Of a stretch of DNA of 64,000 bases, positions 36,970 through 48,956 are shown piece by piece. The position numbers and the translations under genes were made by a program. The stretch's first letter is position 1. Every line of letters begins with the position of its first letter. This DNA comes from Phoronis australis (lineage: Eukaryota > Phoronida > Phoronidae). The notes below the pieces were generated by a model. That model saw only the letters and a program-made list of their open reading frames with translations. It was not told the origin of the DNA and searched no databases. The stretch spans positions 179,199 through 243,198 of the forward strand of contig NMRA01000396.1 of the NCBI GenBank assembly GCA_002633005.1. Direction: 5' to 3'.

Positions 36970-39149
36970 TTACATCTTGATTGTTTCTGAATCGTTGAAC
37001 TCATTGCAGTTGGTGGAAACACTACTCGTGGACATAACGCATTCCCGGCCGTCGATGGACAATTGAGAACAATTAGAATTCCTTTTCCTCGTAAATAACT
37101 CCCGGTATTTCAAAAATATAGCTTCCCTGCAGATGTAAGCAAGGAATATGAAAAACCCTTGCAGGGAGTTGAAGATGATGAAAAGATACCATAACACGTG
37201 ACTTCCGGTAAGAGCTGCAGAGTAGCCAAAGATCCACGTGCTGCCCATAACAGTGGAAAGTTTGACAGTTATCAAGAACAAGCGATTATTTTCACGGTTG
37301 TTTTTGATATTCCTTCTGACTTGGCGCTTGGCTCTAAAAAGCTGGATAACAGTCAACACAATGAATATCGCATTAATAAATATGATAATCGCTAAAGGCA
37401 GCGCAAAACCATAAAGAATAGCTTCGTACCCGGAAATCCAACACCTTTCCTCATCTCCATATTGGAAAGCTACATCAGTGGCGAACTCCAAAATAATGCA
37501 CGTGACAATTATCAGTAAGGGACCCAGTACAGAATACATCACATACTTATGAATTGCATAGGGAGATGGTTTCTGTATCTCCATGATTTTGTAAAACGTT
37601 TTGAAAACAGAAAAGCACATACTGTTCATCCAAAAGAATGCACACAGCCACAAAAAATGTTCAACTATTGCCACTGTCTTGCATAATACTGGAATTTCTG
37701 TGCGTTCCATTGCAGCTAACATTAAAAGTTGCGCCATAAAAAGTGTTATAGCGAGGTTTATCATGATTTGACCAGGCAGCGTTCTAAGTTCCGTGAATAG
37801 TACATAAGTCAGCACAAATATAGCAAGACCACATAAACTGATCACATTTCCTGCAACCGTCAGCTTGTATTGAGTTTTGTCGTATGCAAAAAATCGAAAA
37901 CCAGACCCATTTGAAAACGGATTGCAAGCATAGAGTAATGTGCCTTCAATGAAGTAGTCACCTTGCTGAAACGACAATTCAGAGTTTATATATGCAGTGC
38001 CATCCTTCACTTCATACTCGTCATCTGTGTATGTGATCATCGCACACTTAAGATCCAAAGAACTATTGGCGGTATTAGTATGATTCAAATACGTATTGTT
38101 CACGTTATCTGTATTCACTTTGCTATGACCGCACGTCCCATTAGGCATGAGATATTTGCCAGCTGAGCAAACTAGTTGCCGACATTTCTTTGCGAGCTTG
38201 TCATAGATTCTGCTCTCAGAACATTTCCCCAATGGCATTAATGGGACTAAATTCTTGGGACTGTTTTCGTCACTCAGTCCTGTGAAATCTAACAGCTCAG
38301 AAAAACGAAAATACATATTCTGCGAGGAGGGTGGTCGAGGGTCGAAACAAAAAAGCATTGGCCAGCCCCCATTTGGACATTTGCCGAATTGAAACTTAAC
38401 GATATCGACACCAGTATCGGGAAAAAAGTCCGAGAAGTACATATATGATGAGCATTCCTTGCTGTTTGCCGGGCAGTACTCAGTACAGACTGCGCTCATG
38501 GGTTCCACGAGAACATTACAATGGTGTGCAAAAGGTGGTGCCCTTAACACCATATTAAAATCTCTAGACTTGTACAACGCTAGTGTCTTTGCCACGCCGG
38601 TAAGATTTTGGACAGTGCGATCAAAGAGCATCTGTTCCTCATCGGAAGACATAGGGTGAAGTTCGTCTCTTGGATGGAACCTTGCTTTCCAAAATGTTCC
38701 CTTTTGGATAATCTGTAATATGTTCACACGGTGGCAAAGTGCGCAATAAATGTTTCGGAAGCAATAGAATCTACCATCTCTCAAGAATCCGTTCACAGGC
38801 AAAACCTGGAATATGTCGTCACTGTTTCCAGAGTGACATTTGTCAGTAATAGTATCGTTGTTAAAATCACTAGGACACCGCGAGATGACAATACTACCGA
38901 GAGGTTTAATGGTATAATCTAACTGCAGACACTCTGCGTAAGGTTTGATTGATGTGAATTTCGTTGCATTTGGTTTGTAATCATGACAACAATCGCCGAA
39001 GTCGGTGCAGATCTGATCACAGTGACAGACCTGTCTTTGAATGAAGAAGTCATGTTGCACGAAGGGCGAAGAGCACGAAATTCCACAAGCTTGATGCAGC
39101 GATGGCTTAGAAGGCTGCGAATCGCAGGAAACTCCGCACGTCTGAAACA
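36970..39149 (-). CDS. Receptor B, last exon: somatomedin-B ectodomain plus class B/Methuselah-like 7TM domain
   Basis: This paralogue of receptor A encodes about 725 residues with the same domain order: a cysteine cluster ending CHCDQICTDFGDCCHDY, a glycosylated cysteine-rich ectodomain containing NIYCALCH, seven membrane helices and a short serine-rich tail. Signatures RTLPGQIMINLA, ERCWISG, GSTWIFG and FNSLQGFFIF are intact. The exon follows the acceptor TGCCGTTTTCAG at 39150 and opens in the same phase as receptor A. An ATG (39162-39160) falls inside that acceptor tract; because receptor A has GTG at the equivalent place, it is unlikely to be the real start. With the exon at 53818-53872 the protein would be 744 residues. 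The ectodomain has diverged more from A than the membrane domain has. The ligand is unknown. Confidence 0.9.
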
Positions 39150-39469
39150 CTGAAAACGGCATACATTATTCAACATGTAGTACATTTATGTGAAAGGTAG
39201 ATGCCAACCGTATACGGAGTTAAGTTGGTGGCACCCCTTTGAAAAATTGGGGAAAACTCCAGAGAAATTTGATGACCTTTTCAATTCTGTTCACATTTAT
39301 TCACGTCTATCAAACGCGAAGATGCGCAGGCATTGATAGCTCATCAACAACAGAAATGCGTTTCGAAGACGCAAGACACTCGTCAATAAAGGAGATCCCG
39401 CAACACCTGTTTCTTAAAGACACTAGTTCCGCTTTATTTTTGTTAAAAACTTCATGGAAACACTTTTAA

Positions 39470-42400
39470 TCGAGACATAAGCCCAGATAATAGTCTTTCG
39501 ACATGACAACGAATGTTTTCAAACTGATCTGAAATTAATACAGACTTTGTATCTTAATTTTTCTTTTTGGTGTGATGCACTAAGAAACAAACGGAAGCCA
39601 AACGAAGTGTCATTCGAAGATTCGAGTGTCGAATATGAGCTTGGAGTTTCGGTTAATCTCAAAATCATACATTATGTATATTGGCCTACTTGAACTTGGC
39701 GAGAAAACGTGGGTTCTTCATTTGAATAATCACCGTCACGCTACTATGATTCGTTATCGGATATAATGAGTGCTTGTGGAACCAACAATTCCAAAAATTC
39801 TCTACATTGAACAAAATATTCACCTGATTTCTTTAATGGGTATTTAATTATAAGCTCACGCGCACGTGATCTTCAGATTAAGCAAAATTCAAGTTCACGC
39901 ATACTAATGAAGTCCTTCGTCTTAATATAGGTCGTCCTCCGTTGAAAGGCTTGCTTAGCGTCCTCGAGGTGACTTTTACGCAGTAAAGTTTGAATTGAAG
40001 AGCAGCATTGATGCTATATGTTGCTCTTCAGGGCAACTGGCTCAGTGCGTTGCAGAAGTCGTGACAGACAAGCATGAGTGGACTCCTCCAATGACAACTG
40101 CCAGCATGCATAGCAGCGGTTTACATGTACTAGAAGGGGCTGGTGAAGACAAATGAATTGAGAAGGTGTCACCTGACCATGATGCATTCAAAAGAACACA
40201 CCATTGCTGAAAAATGCTTCGCATTACATCAGGTACCCATTCTAGCTTTAGATAATGTTACACTACACCATTCTGTAATGCAACAGAAATTGATTATTTT
40301 ACCAAAATATCAGCAGCCATTTGCCAACCCAAGTTTAAAATGGTTTTGATTTTATGTTTTAGAACAACGGATGTGTTGGGAATTTTCAACCTGCTGATTC
40401 TTATGTACTCCGGCAAGCGGTTTGCTACTCTCCTGTCTTTGTGTACCGGCTCACCCGATATCATCTACCTTTCAATAATCACAGTAGGCCTGTCCTAGAA
40501 TACGAAGCTGGCAATGCAATGTAATTAATATAGCTGCTCCAAACATGCATTTTGGCAACTGGTGTGGCCCAAAAGTCGGTATTTAGCAGAGGTTTAACGC
40601 CAAATCGTAAGTGGCCATTATTGGGAAGGGCTAAAATGAGTGATAATTTAGGACTCTGATAAAATCTTAGAGACGAACACGAAATTGAGATGAGCAGACG
40701 TGGTGGGAAGGCCTTTTCTGCATGAACAGGCCATGTAACGTCCCATTATGTTCCTGAGGCTACATCAGTGCAGTTTTTGACAAAAAGCTCCTGCAATGCT
40801 TCCAAGAAGTTTGAATTTGGTTGTTCCTTGTATAGGAGATGATTAAAATAATCAATTACTGTGACATATGGATTAAAAATGTCCGAGTGTGCTCCATCAA
40901 GTCCTTTGTGGGAGTGAGTATTTCCATCCATGCAATGTTTCCTTCTCTTTATCAACAATTTATTCTTTGTGACATAATTATGAACACTAACATGTTTTAT
41001 TGTCCTCTGCCTCACTTTAGAACAAAGCGAAGGACACAGTATTCATGACCATCCGTCCAAACATATGCCGCATGATATCTGAAGAAGGGAGCTTTCACTT
41101 TTGTTTGTATTTGATGCTGAATTTCAGATGAGGCATCTCTAAGCGATTTTGAAAGCCTTGACTTTGAATTCACGGTCACATTTAGAAAATCAATATTTTA
41201 CTTCTAAAACGTTTGCGCACGCAATTGTGGGTGTTTGCAAAAGGTGTAGGTATTAGTCACATTTTGAAGGTCACAATTGGCATTTACATAGTCCTAAATA
41301 CCGCATCTAACCGACCAACCAACCGAGAGGTTACCTGTTGGCTAAGTTCACTGTACCATTTTCATTTCATTGACCTAATAGACGTATAACTAGATTTGTT
41401 ATTTTTTGTTCACAAAAGGTTGAGAGATAATTTCATTAAGATTGGTTTCAAAATCATGACCAATTAAAATTATGAAAACCTTGAAAATTATCACATCCTG
41501 ATACGCATGGCAATTACACAGCTTTGAATATTGGGTGGCCTTCCGTCCTGGGCGGCAGCCCTAGGTGCAGACCTTCATCTAGCGGGCAATCAGGGTGTTC
41601 AACTGGACGCCCCGTCAAAAATTTAGACAGGTAGGTCACCCTATTTAGCTTTTGGACACCCAAGTAAGGTGTACAGGTAATCGTTGGTGGTTTTTAGCGA
41701 ACAAGAGGCCTGGAAGCTAACTGTCATGTCCCAGTAAGAATGTTAGTTTTAAGAAATGATTTAAGATGGGATAAACTTTAATACAGACCTATGAGTCCAC
41801 AGTAACATTCCACACCATAACGTGGTTCACAGAAATAGTCCATCCAATGGTCATGGAGGCCCTCATTAAACTGATTTTGAACTCCCTATTCATTAAAGTG
41901 TGTATGAACTGCCTGCTAAATACTAATACATATATGTGGTCGGGAACAATTCAGCCACCCTGTGACAAATGCTGCTATGTGTATTGTTTTCTCTTCTCTA
42001 AATGTGTGAAACTCTAATCACTTAATTAACTGAATATATTATATTTTCATATTTTGAATAACGAGAGCGATGTTTTTCCAGTATTTGAAATCACTTCGAA
42101 ATAGTATCTAAAACACTGTAAAAGGTGCAGAGTGTACTAATTGCTTTTAGAGTTTCACATGATTCATTCTCTTTATGTTTCAGAGTAAATCAATGCTGCT
42201 GCGTTCATGTTAGTGACTGGCAATAACGTTGGAATGTTTGCTATTATTTCTAAGGAAGCAACTTAGCTTCAACAAGAACAGCAAATGGTTGTCTCTTCCG
42301 GTGAAGACTTCTAAGAGATATGACTGTATCAACGAGTTGACGATTGTGAAAACCCGGTTACAAGAGAATTCAAACACGCACTGCCTCCATGAACATTAAA

Positions 42401-42737
42401 GCAAAATGACTCCCGCTTGTTGTTGGACAACATTGCTGTCTTGCTGATATCAGTAGAAGCCAATGCGTCAAAAAAATGCCTGACGGAGGTTATTTAAGAT
42501 GATAAGACAACTGGGTGTATTCCAATCATGTGCCCTGGTTTGTTGCAGACCGTCATCCACAGTTTGCTTTATAATCATGATAATTCCAGTTATGCAGAAA
42601 ATATCATACTCAATCACGCCGTCGAACTTCTAACTCTGCCATGGGCAGTTTGTGTAGTGTGAATTTGGAAACCGTCAAGGATTTTAATTGTTCTGTTTTA
42701 AGAGAATTGCGTCTCTTTTGGTTTTGATTTCCTCTTA
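39470..42737. other. Intronic stretch without a recognised gene
   Basis: Both strands give only short frames. A frame near 40029-40160 is open for about 45 codons but resembles no family known to me. I see no exon or complete repeat. Confidence 0.4.
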
Positions 42738-43079
42738 TAGTCTAGACGCATTTATGAAAATTGTGCATGCTAGAGGCATTTTTTAGTGAAAGTGGAGAAC
42801 CTATCTTTTTAGCATAATTATGGTGTGCTGATTTCGATTATGCCTGTTCCCAAGCTGGATTTTGAGTTTTTGACCATCTAATTTGCATAAACAAAATGGC
42901 CGCCATACCAACAAGATAAGAAACATTCGTGGGACCAGGAGTAAGATTTGTGACGAATAATTAGGAAATTTGTGCTACAAAAACATAATAGAAGTGTGTT
43001 TAGATCACTTAATTTTGAGAACATATTAATGAACGTCATTAAATTCCCCAAGTATGCTAATTAGCTTCCGCCATTACCG
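42738..43079 (+). repeat. Left terminal inverted repeat of the 3.7-kb transposon
   Basis: This pairs in inverse orientation with 46102-46450. It begins TAGTCTAGACGC and contains AAAATGGCCGCCAT at 42894-42906, a YY1-like motif that is also kept in the other repeat. Confidence 0.8.
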
Positions 43080-43539
43080 AAAAAAACAAATATCGGTGTA
43101 ACTTTATCAATTTACAGGCAAAGATGACAAATAAAATGTCTATACCTATGTTTTGAAGGTGTAGAAAAATTATTATGAAGCTTTTTATTTCATCTTCACT
43201 AAGTTACAATTTATGCTCATTAATAAACCCTGAAAATTTGCGAACATCTCGCTATTTACATAAGACATAAAAGTATTGTAAACATAACAACATGACTTTT
43301 AGATACTGTTGTAAAGAGATGCATGGCCATATCGTCCCATTTTGGACAGGAGCATATCGTCCTCACAGTCGACCAAGCACTCTGCTGCAGATTAATGGAG
43401 CTTGCGTGGTTGGTCCCAGAATACCAAAATATATTAATACAGTACCTCGTTTAGTGGTTCTTCATGTATCAGTGAACTTCATCAAGGCCACAGAAGATCA
43501 CACGAATAATTCCAGAATAGCTGAGGGGTGTATAGAGAG

Positions 43540-45720
43540 TGCAGTACTTGGTCACGACCTACGGAACTGGTCCTCAGTGGAAAGTCGTACAGCAAAGCTA
43601 CAGTATGAGGGCACAAAAACTGTCTTTGCAAGCTCTGTGGAATCTCCTGGTGCCAAGCCTTCTCTCATTCAATGTAGAAGCGACTGTCATGCTTGTATTT
43701 CCAGTATGTCTGCAGATGATGATCCACAGAAAATTCCGGAATTGATAACATTTCTCAGTCAGGATAAGTTCAGGAAACACCTGGGCATTTTGTCAACATT
43801 AGGTCTAATGATGTGAATTTCAGCTTCTGGTAGAGTTACAAGGACATGGTTGCAATACTGTTAAAGTACACCTGCTCTCAACGGGATGGCATTTTTGGAA
43901 CTGCATCTCTATTAATTTACTCTCATGCTGCCCCACCGAATTACAGTGTATGCCCGAGCAGGGTGCGGTCTTTTTAGTAGAGATGCATTAGCTTCCACAG
44001 TCTGTTTGGTCAGAGGTTCAAGCAGGGAATTTTGTAGTCAAGCGATCTCCTCATATGCTCTGTCAGGTAGATTCTGACCAATGGGTAAATGGGACAAGCA
44101 AAACGGAAGTGGCATCATCGGTAATACCAAAACCACGTCAGCTCTATGGAGGTGGACACTCTCATTACATCTAAGATATCATATAGCTGAACAAACTTAC
44201 CACTGTGGGAGTACATAGTTTCACAACGAAGCCACGAAAGCCAGGAAACTGTGCGAAAATAATGTCGAGAGTTTCCTTCTTTACACTTTCCATGAATTGA
44301 AGGTCTTCTCGTCCGCAAGACCTTAGCTGCTACAAACCCTTGCAACAAAAGACCTAGAGCAACAGCACCAATCCAACTTTTGCATACCACGGAACTTGGA
44401 CACAAACAAATTAAGAAAGTTGTTCAAGACAGATTATCATTGAGCAATGCGATAATTCAGACATGTCAATTCATGCACCTATGCGCAAAAATAATGCCCC
44501 AACATTTGCCAACTTATATGATGTGGTGAAACAAACCAAAGATAAAGATAAGCAAATAGTTCTTAAGGCAGACAGAGATGTACTTGGCTGTCTAGCTACA
44601 GCTTATGAGGCGGGTCTGCCAGTTGATTTGCCGTCTGTGCTCAAACGTGAGCTTCTTCCAGTCCATGTTGTCTTGCAGAAACGAGTCGATATCATAAAAT
44701 TGATATTGTATTTGACAGATACAGACAAGAAACAATGAAGGACACAACAAGAAAACAGCGCAGTAAAGGAACACTGCAAATCAGTTGATTTTTGGAAGGC
44801 CGTGATGTACCTCTTCCTCAAAACTGGTCAAATTTTGGCTGAGAATAAAGCAGACCTAGCACATTTCTTGTCAGAGGAACTGTGTTTGTAGACACCTGAA
44901 GATAAAGAGGGTTTTGGTTGCAGGAGGTTCAAAGATGAGCTGGAAGTCAAATCATCTAAGGAAATGACTGATTTGAGGACTCTGAAATTCACACATTTGA
45001 CGAAGCAGATGCAAAACTGGTACTGCATGCTGTCCACAGTCAGCCGTGTTTTCCAGGGACACCCGATGTTATACTGCTTCTTGTATCGCACTTCCAACAA
45101 ATGCAATGTGAGCGTATCTGACTGATGTCATATATACCTAATGAAGCACTTTTCAACAAACTACTACGAGACTAAGCAACATCCTTGTTTGCTTTTCATG
45201 CCGTCACCGGGTTTGGCACCAACTCATACTTTGCCAATCACATGAAACAATCATCATGGAAGGTGTTCCTAGAGCATCACAGACTGCTTAAGAACCTCTG
45301 CATTGGTGAACTCACTGAGAAAATTACGATGGCTTCAGAAGTATCTGAATGCAGAATATGCAACACGACCAGAACAGACCTGTAGATGTAGCACGCCCGT
45401 GAATCCAGAAGTCCTTCCCCCAACGCATAATGCCTGCCGTTTCCATCTGATGATAGTGCACTATCAGGTCAAGGTGTGGCAAAATGATCATTGTTCCATA
45501 CCTGAGCTCCCAGCACCCTCTGATATGGGAGGGACACACACACAAACTTATGCTTACAGCCCATGCTGATGACACAAAGTAAAATCCCAGATAGCTGCAT
45601 AGAGATGGTATTGTGTGCATGTCAGAAACAACGCAACAGTAGACAATGCAGATGCAAGAAATCTGGATTTCGATGTATATCATTATGCACATGCCAGCAG
45701 CACATTCATGATCAGATTCC
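43540..45720 (+). pseudogene. Decayed gene of an uncharacterised transposon-borne protein family
   Basis: Fragments of one long protein can be followed on the plus strand in shifting frames: GTGPQWKVVQQSYS (43560), KIPELITFLSQDKFRK (about 43730-43780), a leucine-rich block (43880-43990), EVQAGNFVVKRSP (44013), NAPTFANLYDV to KADRDVLGCLATAYEAG (44490-44620), EGRDVPLPQNW (44795), NKADLAHFLSEELC (to a TAG near 44890), DEADAKLVLHAVHSQ (44996), FHAVTGF-TNSYFANHMKQSSWKVF (45191-45267), LPPTHNACRFHLMIVHYQ (45415) and a cysteine-rich end, CACQKQRNSRQCRCKKSGF (45618-45674). I recognise this order from large predicted proteins present in many copies in marine invertebrates, without an assigned function. 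At least five frame changes and several stops make it a pseudogene. Its position between long inverted repeats suggests the family is the transposase or an accessory protein of the element. Confidence 0.8.
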
Positions 45721-46101
45721 TTGTATGCAAACAGTTTGATATGCCTGGCTTCAGACATGTTAAAAAGTACCAGGAACAGGCCTGAAAACAATTCATGCAA
45801 CAGAGAATCTAATGTCCTCAATAACAATAATAAATAGTTTTTTAAGAATGGAAGATAACGGGATAATGTGAACATTTGTATATTCCGTCAAAATAGTGTC
45901 ACCTTGCTTAACGAGCATTGCAGATTAACGACTATTTTTTCCACATTCTGTAAGTATACATCTATAACCCAATAAATATGAAATAAATTGCTCCAAAAAT
46001 GTCTCTAGCATGTTTGTTGACCATGAAAATATAAGTATTAACACCTCATTTTTCAAGTTAGTCTGCAGGAGTACAAACTTAAGACTCAAATTACATTGTG
46101 T

Positions 46102-46450
46102 GGTAATAGCGGCACCTAATTTGCATAATTAGTTTTTAGAAATGTATTTTTTAGTTTTCATAAGTGATCTATTGCTCAAGAAGTATTTATAAGAAGTGTA
46201 CAGGTGAGACTTTTCACCATTTTAAATGGTATATTTTGATTTCTATTACAAAAATACATCTGAACTTGACAATTTGGCCGCCATTTTGTTTATGCTAATT
46301 AGATGATCAAAAATGCAAAATTTGGCTTGGGAACAGAGTTAGTGGAATTCGCCATGCCTTGATTGTGTGAAAAAGTCTTGTTCCCAACGTTTACTAAAAA
46401 TGCTTCTAGAACCTTATACAGGGCTCTTTTCAGGAAATGCGTCTAGACTA
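46102..46450 (-). repeat. Right terminal inverted repeat of the 3.7-kb transposon
   Basis: This is the inverse partner of 42738-43079. On the minus strand it begins TAGTCTAGACGC and contains AAAATGGCGGCC. It carries extra bases relative to the left repeat near its outer end (46390-46435). Confidence 0.8.
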
Positions 46451-46453
46451 TTA

Positions 46454-48895
46454 TTAAAGTACTAATTTCCTCTTTATGTCTCTTTTGATCATTATTATGA
46501 CTTTACTCACGCAAAAATGTTTATTTCAAGTAAAGTTTTGAGAGTTGTCGATGATTACAGAGCATTAATTTGTTGCACAGAACTGGGAGGAAGTTGCTTT
46601 AAGAATCTTAGTAGGCCAAAATCTGGTTTGGTATCCGTCTGAGTAAGGTTTGTTTTTTGAAGTCTTTGTCCCTGGTGCAGCTGTGAAACATAATTTTGAA
46701 AAATTCAATCAATGACTGTTTTTTTGAAATTGGGGCTTGCTGGCTTACAAGTCTGGTGATCATGAACGTAATTAATTGAAGAATGTTCTACAATGTAGGT
46801 TCTTGTTGCAAGTGAAAATCCAAATGAACTTTTTATACTATACTTATAAACAAAAAGTTCACATTGGCACTTGTGTGTACATTTGTTGCTTTAGTTTTCT
46901 TAGAAACTGTATTTGTTGCCCACGCACATGCTGCTAAAACTGCGCCACATATATAATCTCCTTTGTGTATTAAATCACCGGTAGAATACCTTAGCCTAAA
47001 ACTTTTCAGAGGCTTATTTTCAATGAGCTTTAGATATTACAATTTACCTCAGTTTAAATCCTTTATCAACGGTATTCTGGGTTAAAAACATAAAGTTATT
47101 GGTAGCTGAATTTATTCTTCCCAAATGACCTCATTGGAGTCTTAACTTTTCTTTGCATTGGAAGCGGTTACAATAAATTGCCTCGGCAACTGAAATTAAC
47201 CTGCATTGTAAGCAGCTAAAATATCCAGGTCTGAATGAATGATGACCTGAGGCTTGGTAGGGGGCCTAGCTACTCAGTATTTACAGAAGTTGCCAGTTTA
47301 TTGCCTAACGCATGTAAATTTAAAAAATACGATACTCTTTGAATGAGATGTATATATTGATCTTTTATCAGAGTTTCTACATAAACAACGTGACGGGAAT
47401 AATGTGTATTTTTTAAAAACCTTTCAAAAATACCGAGTTATATTTTAGCCTGTTGATAGTTTTGAGGCAGTTGAATCACTATTTGTCTATAATCATATAA
47501 CCATCAAATCGAGAGAAGTATAGTAATTCTTTGCTTTGAACGTTATCCAACTTCTAAAAACATAAATTGCGGTTAACGTTATTTCTTCGAATTATTTGTA
47601 TTTACTGTCAATACACAGGATACCCTCAGATTTTTTGCTTTCAGTATAACATAGATATTAGCCAACAAAGAACTATTTTAAGTCATCGCTGCGTTTTATT
47701 TTGGATGATCCATACCTCCCGTTTTCAAAGCAAAAAATTCTGAGACGTACTATTTTACCAATGGAGCATAAAATAACGGAGCAAATTTTCAGGCTAATTG
47801 CCACAATAACACTACTCATACTTCAAAAATGGCTGATAAAGAATTCGTTTGCACTTAAAATCTATTTAAGTCTTTTTATCTCATGCAATTCACACATTTG
47901 ACGCCTGAATAATGCATTTATGAAATGTTGAGTAGCAAATAGGAAATATAGACAACACGGTATGTTAGTAATAAATTTTGGGGGAAATGTCAACAGAAGT
48001 TGAGTCAACTTTATAGCCACTGGTTCAATGCTGAAAGGCTTGGGATAAGTTATCTGACACTCATGGTTTTGATGAGTCAATATAAAGTTGTGGCGAAGAC
48101 CTCCCACATCGAATCACAGATTTATTGGTTGACAATGCAATCTTAGCAATAAGAGTAAAATGCTATCATCTCAAAGGCAAAGTAACAATATTGTGCACAA
48201 GCAGGTTTCAATGCTCAGCTACGATTGTGTAGACTGTATGTCCCAATGAGTCACTAAATATTTTGTCCAAACACAACTGAGCAACTCTGTCCTCATGTTT
48301 CCCTAGATGTCCATGTTTCCACAAGATAAATTTTCTGTATGTCCGATGTCAATTAGGCGCATTCTGATCAGTCTCTGGCTTCAGTTTCCCCCGTTTTGTT
48401 GCAGTTTGTCTCAGGCAAGTAAACTTTCTTCCAGGCAAAACACTTGGAAATCCTGAAAGCATTGTTAAAATATGTTTTCATGCTGTTTCGGCATTATTGT
48501 AGATTTGATGAGCAATTGAGTAATAACAATTGTCTCTTGTAAATGAATAACAATCAACTGGTTGATGGGGGTTGACATCCTATTTTAGAAACCAAATTAT
48601 ATAGAAATATGTTCATTATTGTAGACTATGAATTCACCAACACTTTTGTAAATTGACATATGGTTGGTTTTGGATGTGATTTTCCACTGAGATTTGAGGT
48701 GATTTCTTGGCGAAATAATTGTTTTTTCTTCAAAAATTGATTTGAATTATATGGCTGTACATCTATTTGAACCAACTGAAGACTACAAACTAAATTAGCT
48801 ATATGAGTCTTTGTTCCCTGAAAGCATCTCTCACTAAAATTGCATGCAGCCTAGACCATCGGACATTCAACTCATCGTAAAAAATACCTCAATTG
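46454..48895. other. Intronic stretch without a recognised gene
   Basis: AT-rich sequence with only short frames on both strands. I see nothing with domain or repeat signatures. Confidence 0.4.
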
Positions 48896-48919
48896 GACAC
48901 ACACACACAGACACACACA

Positions 48920-48953
<34 letters not shown>
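48896..48953. repeat. (CA)n microsatellite
   Basis: A run of CA dinucleotides interrupted by two GAC units. The histidine-threonine frame through it is a repeat artefact. Confidence 0.95.

Positions 48954-48956
<3 letters not shown>

Larger units (their letters stand above)
34755..37552. repeat. Near-identical 1.4-kb direct duplication flush with a single N
   Basis: 34755-36152 and 36154-37552 match base for base except for scattered substitutions and one extra T in the second copy. The N at 36153 separates them exactly. The copied segment covers the receptor B 3' flank plus the last 194 codons. The low divergence and exact junction fit uncollapsed alleles rather than an ancient tandem duplication. 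Confidence 0.88.
42738..46450. mobile_element. 3.7-kb DNA transposon with long inverted repeats
   Basis: The left end TAGTCTAGACGCATTT (42738) and the right end AAATGCGTCTAGACTA (to 46450) are inverted copies. Similarity continues inward through blocks such as CTGTTCCCAAGC, GACCATCTAATTTGCATAAA with AAAATGGCCGCCAT, TAGATCACTTA and CCGCCATTACC. The repeats therefore span about 42738-43079 and 46102-46450, roughly 340 bp each. TTA flanks both ends (42735-42737 and 46451-46453), consistent with a 3-bp target duplication, though TTAT/ATTA readings are also possible. The interior holds a decayed gene of an uncharacterised multi-copy family. The repeats have diverged by indels and substitutions, so the copy is old and inactive. 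Confidence 0.85.

Noticed and set aside
39150-39162. ATG just upstream of the receptor B large exon as translation start
   Set aside because: It lies within the splice acceptor tract, the equivalent position in receptor A is GTG, and a signal-peptide exon of correct phase exists upstream.
45558-45572. HADD-like reading as a reverse transcriptase active site
   Set aside because: The block belongs, in another frame, to the C-terminal part of the decayed transposon gene; no other reverse transcriptase motif is present.
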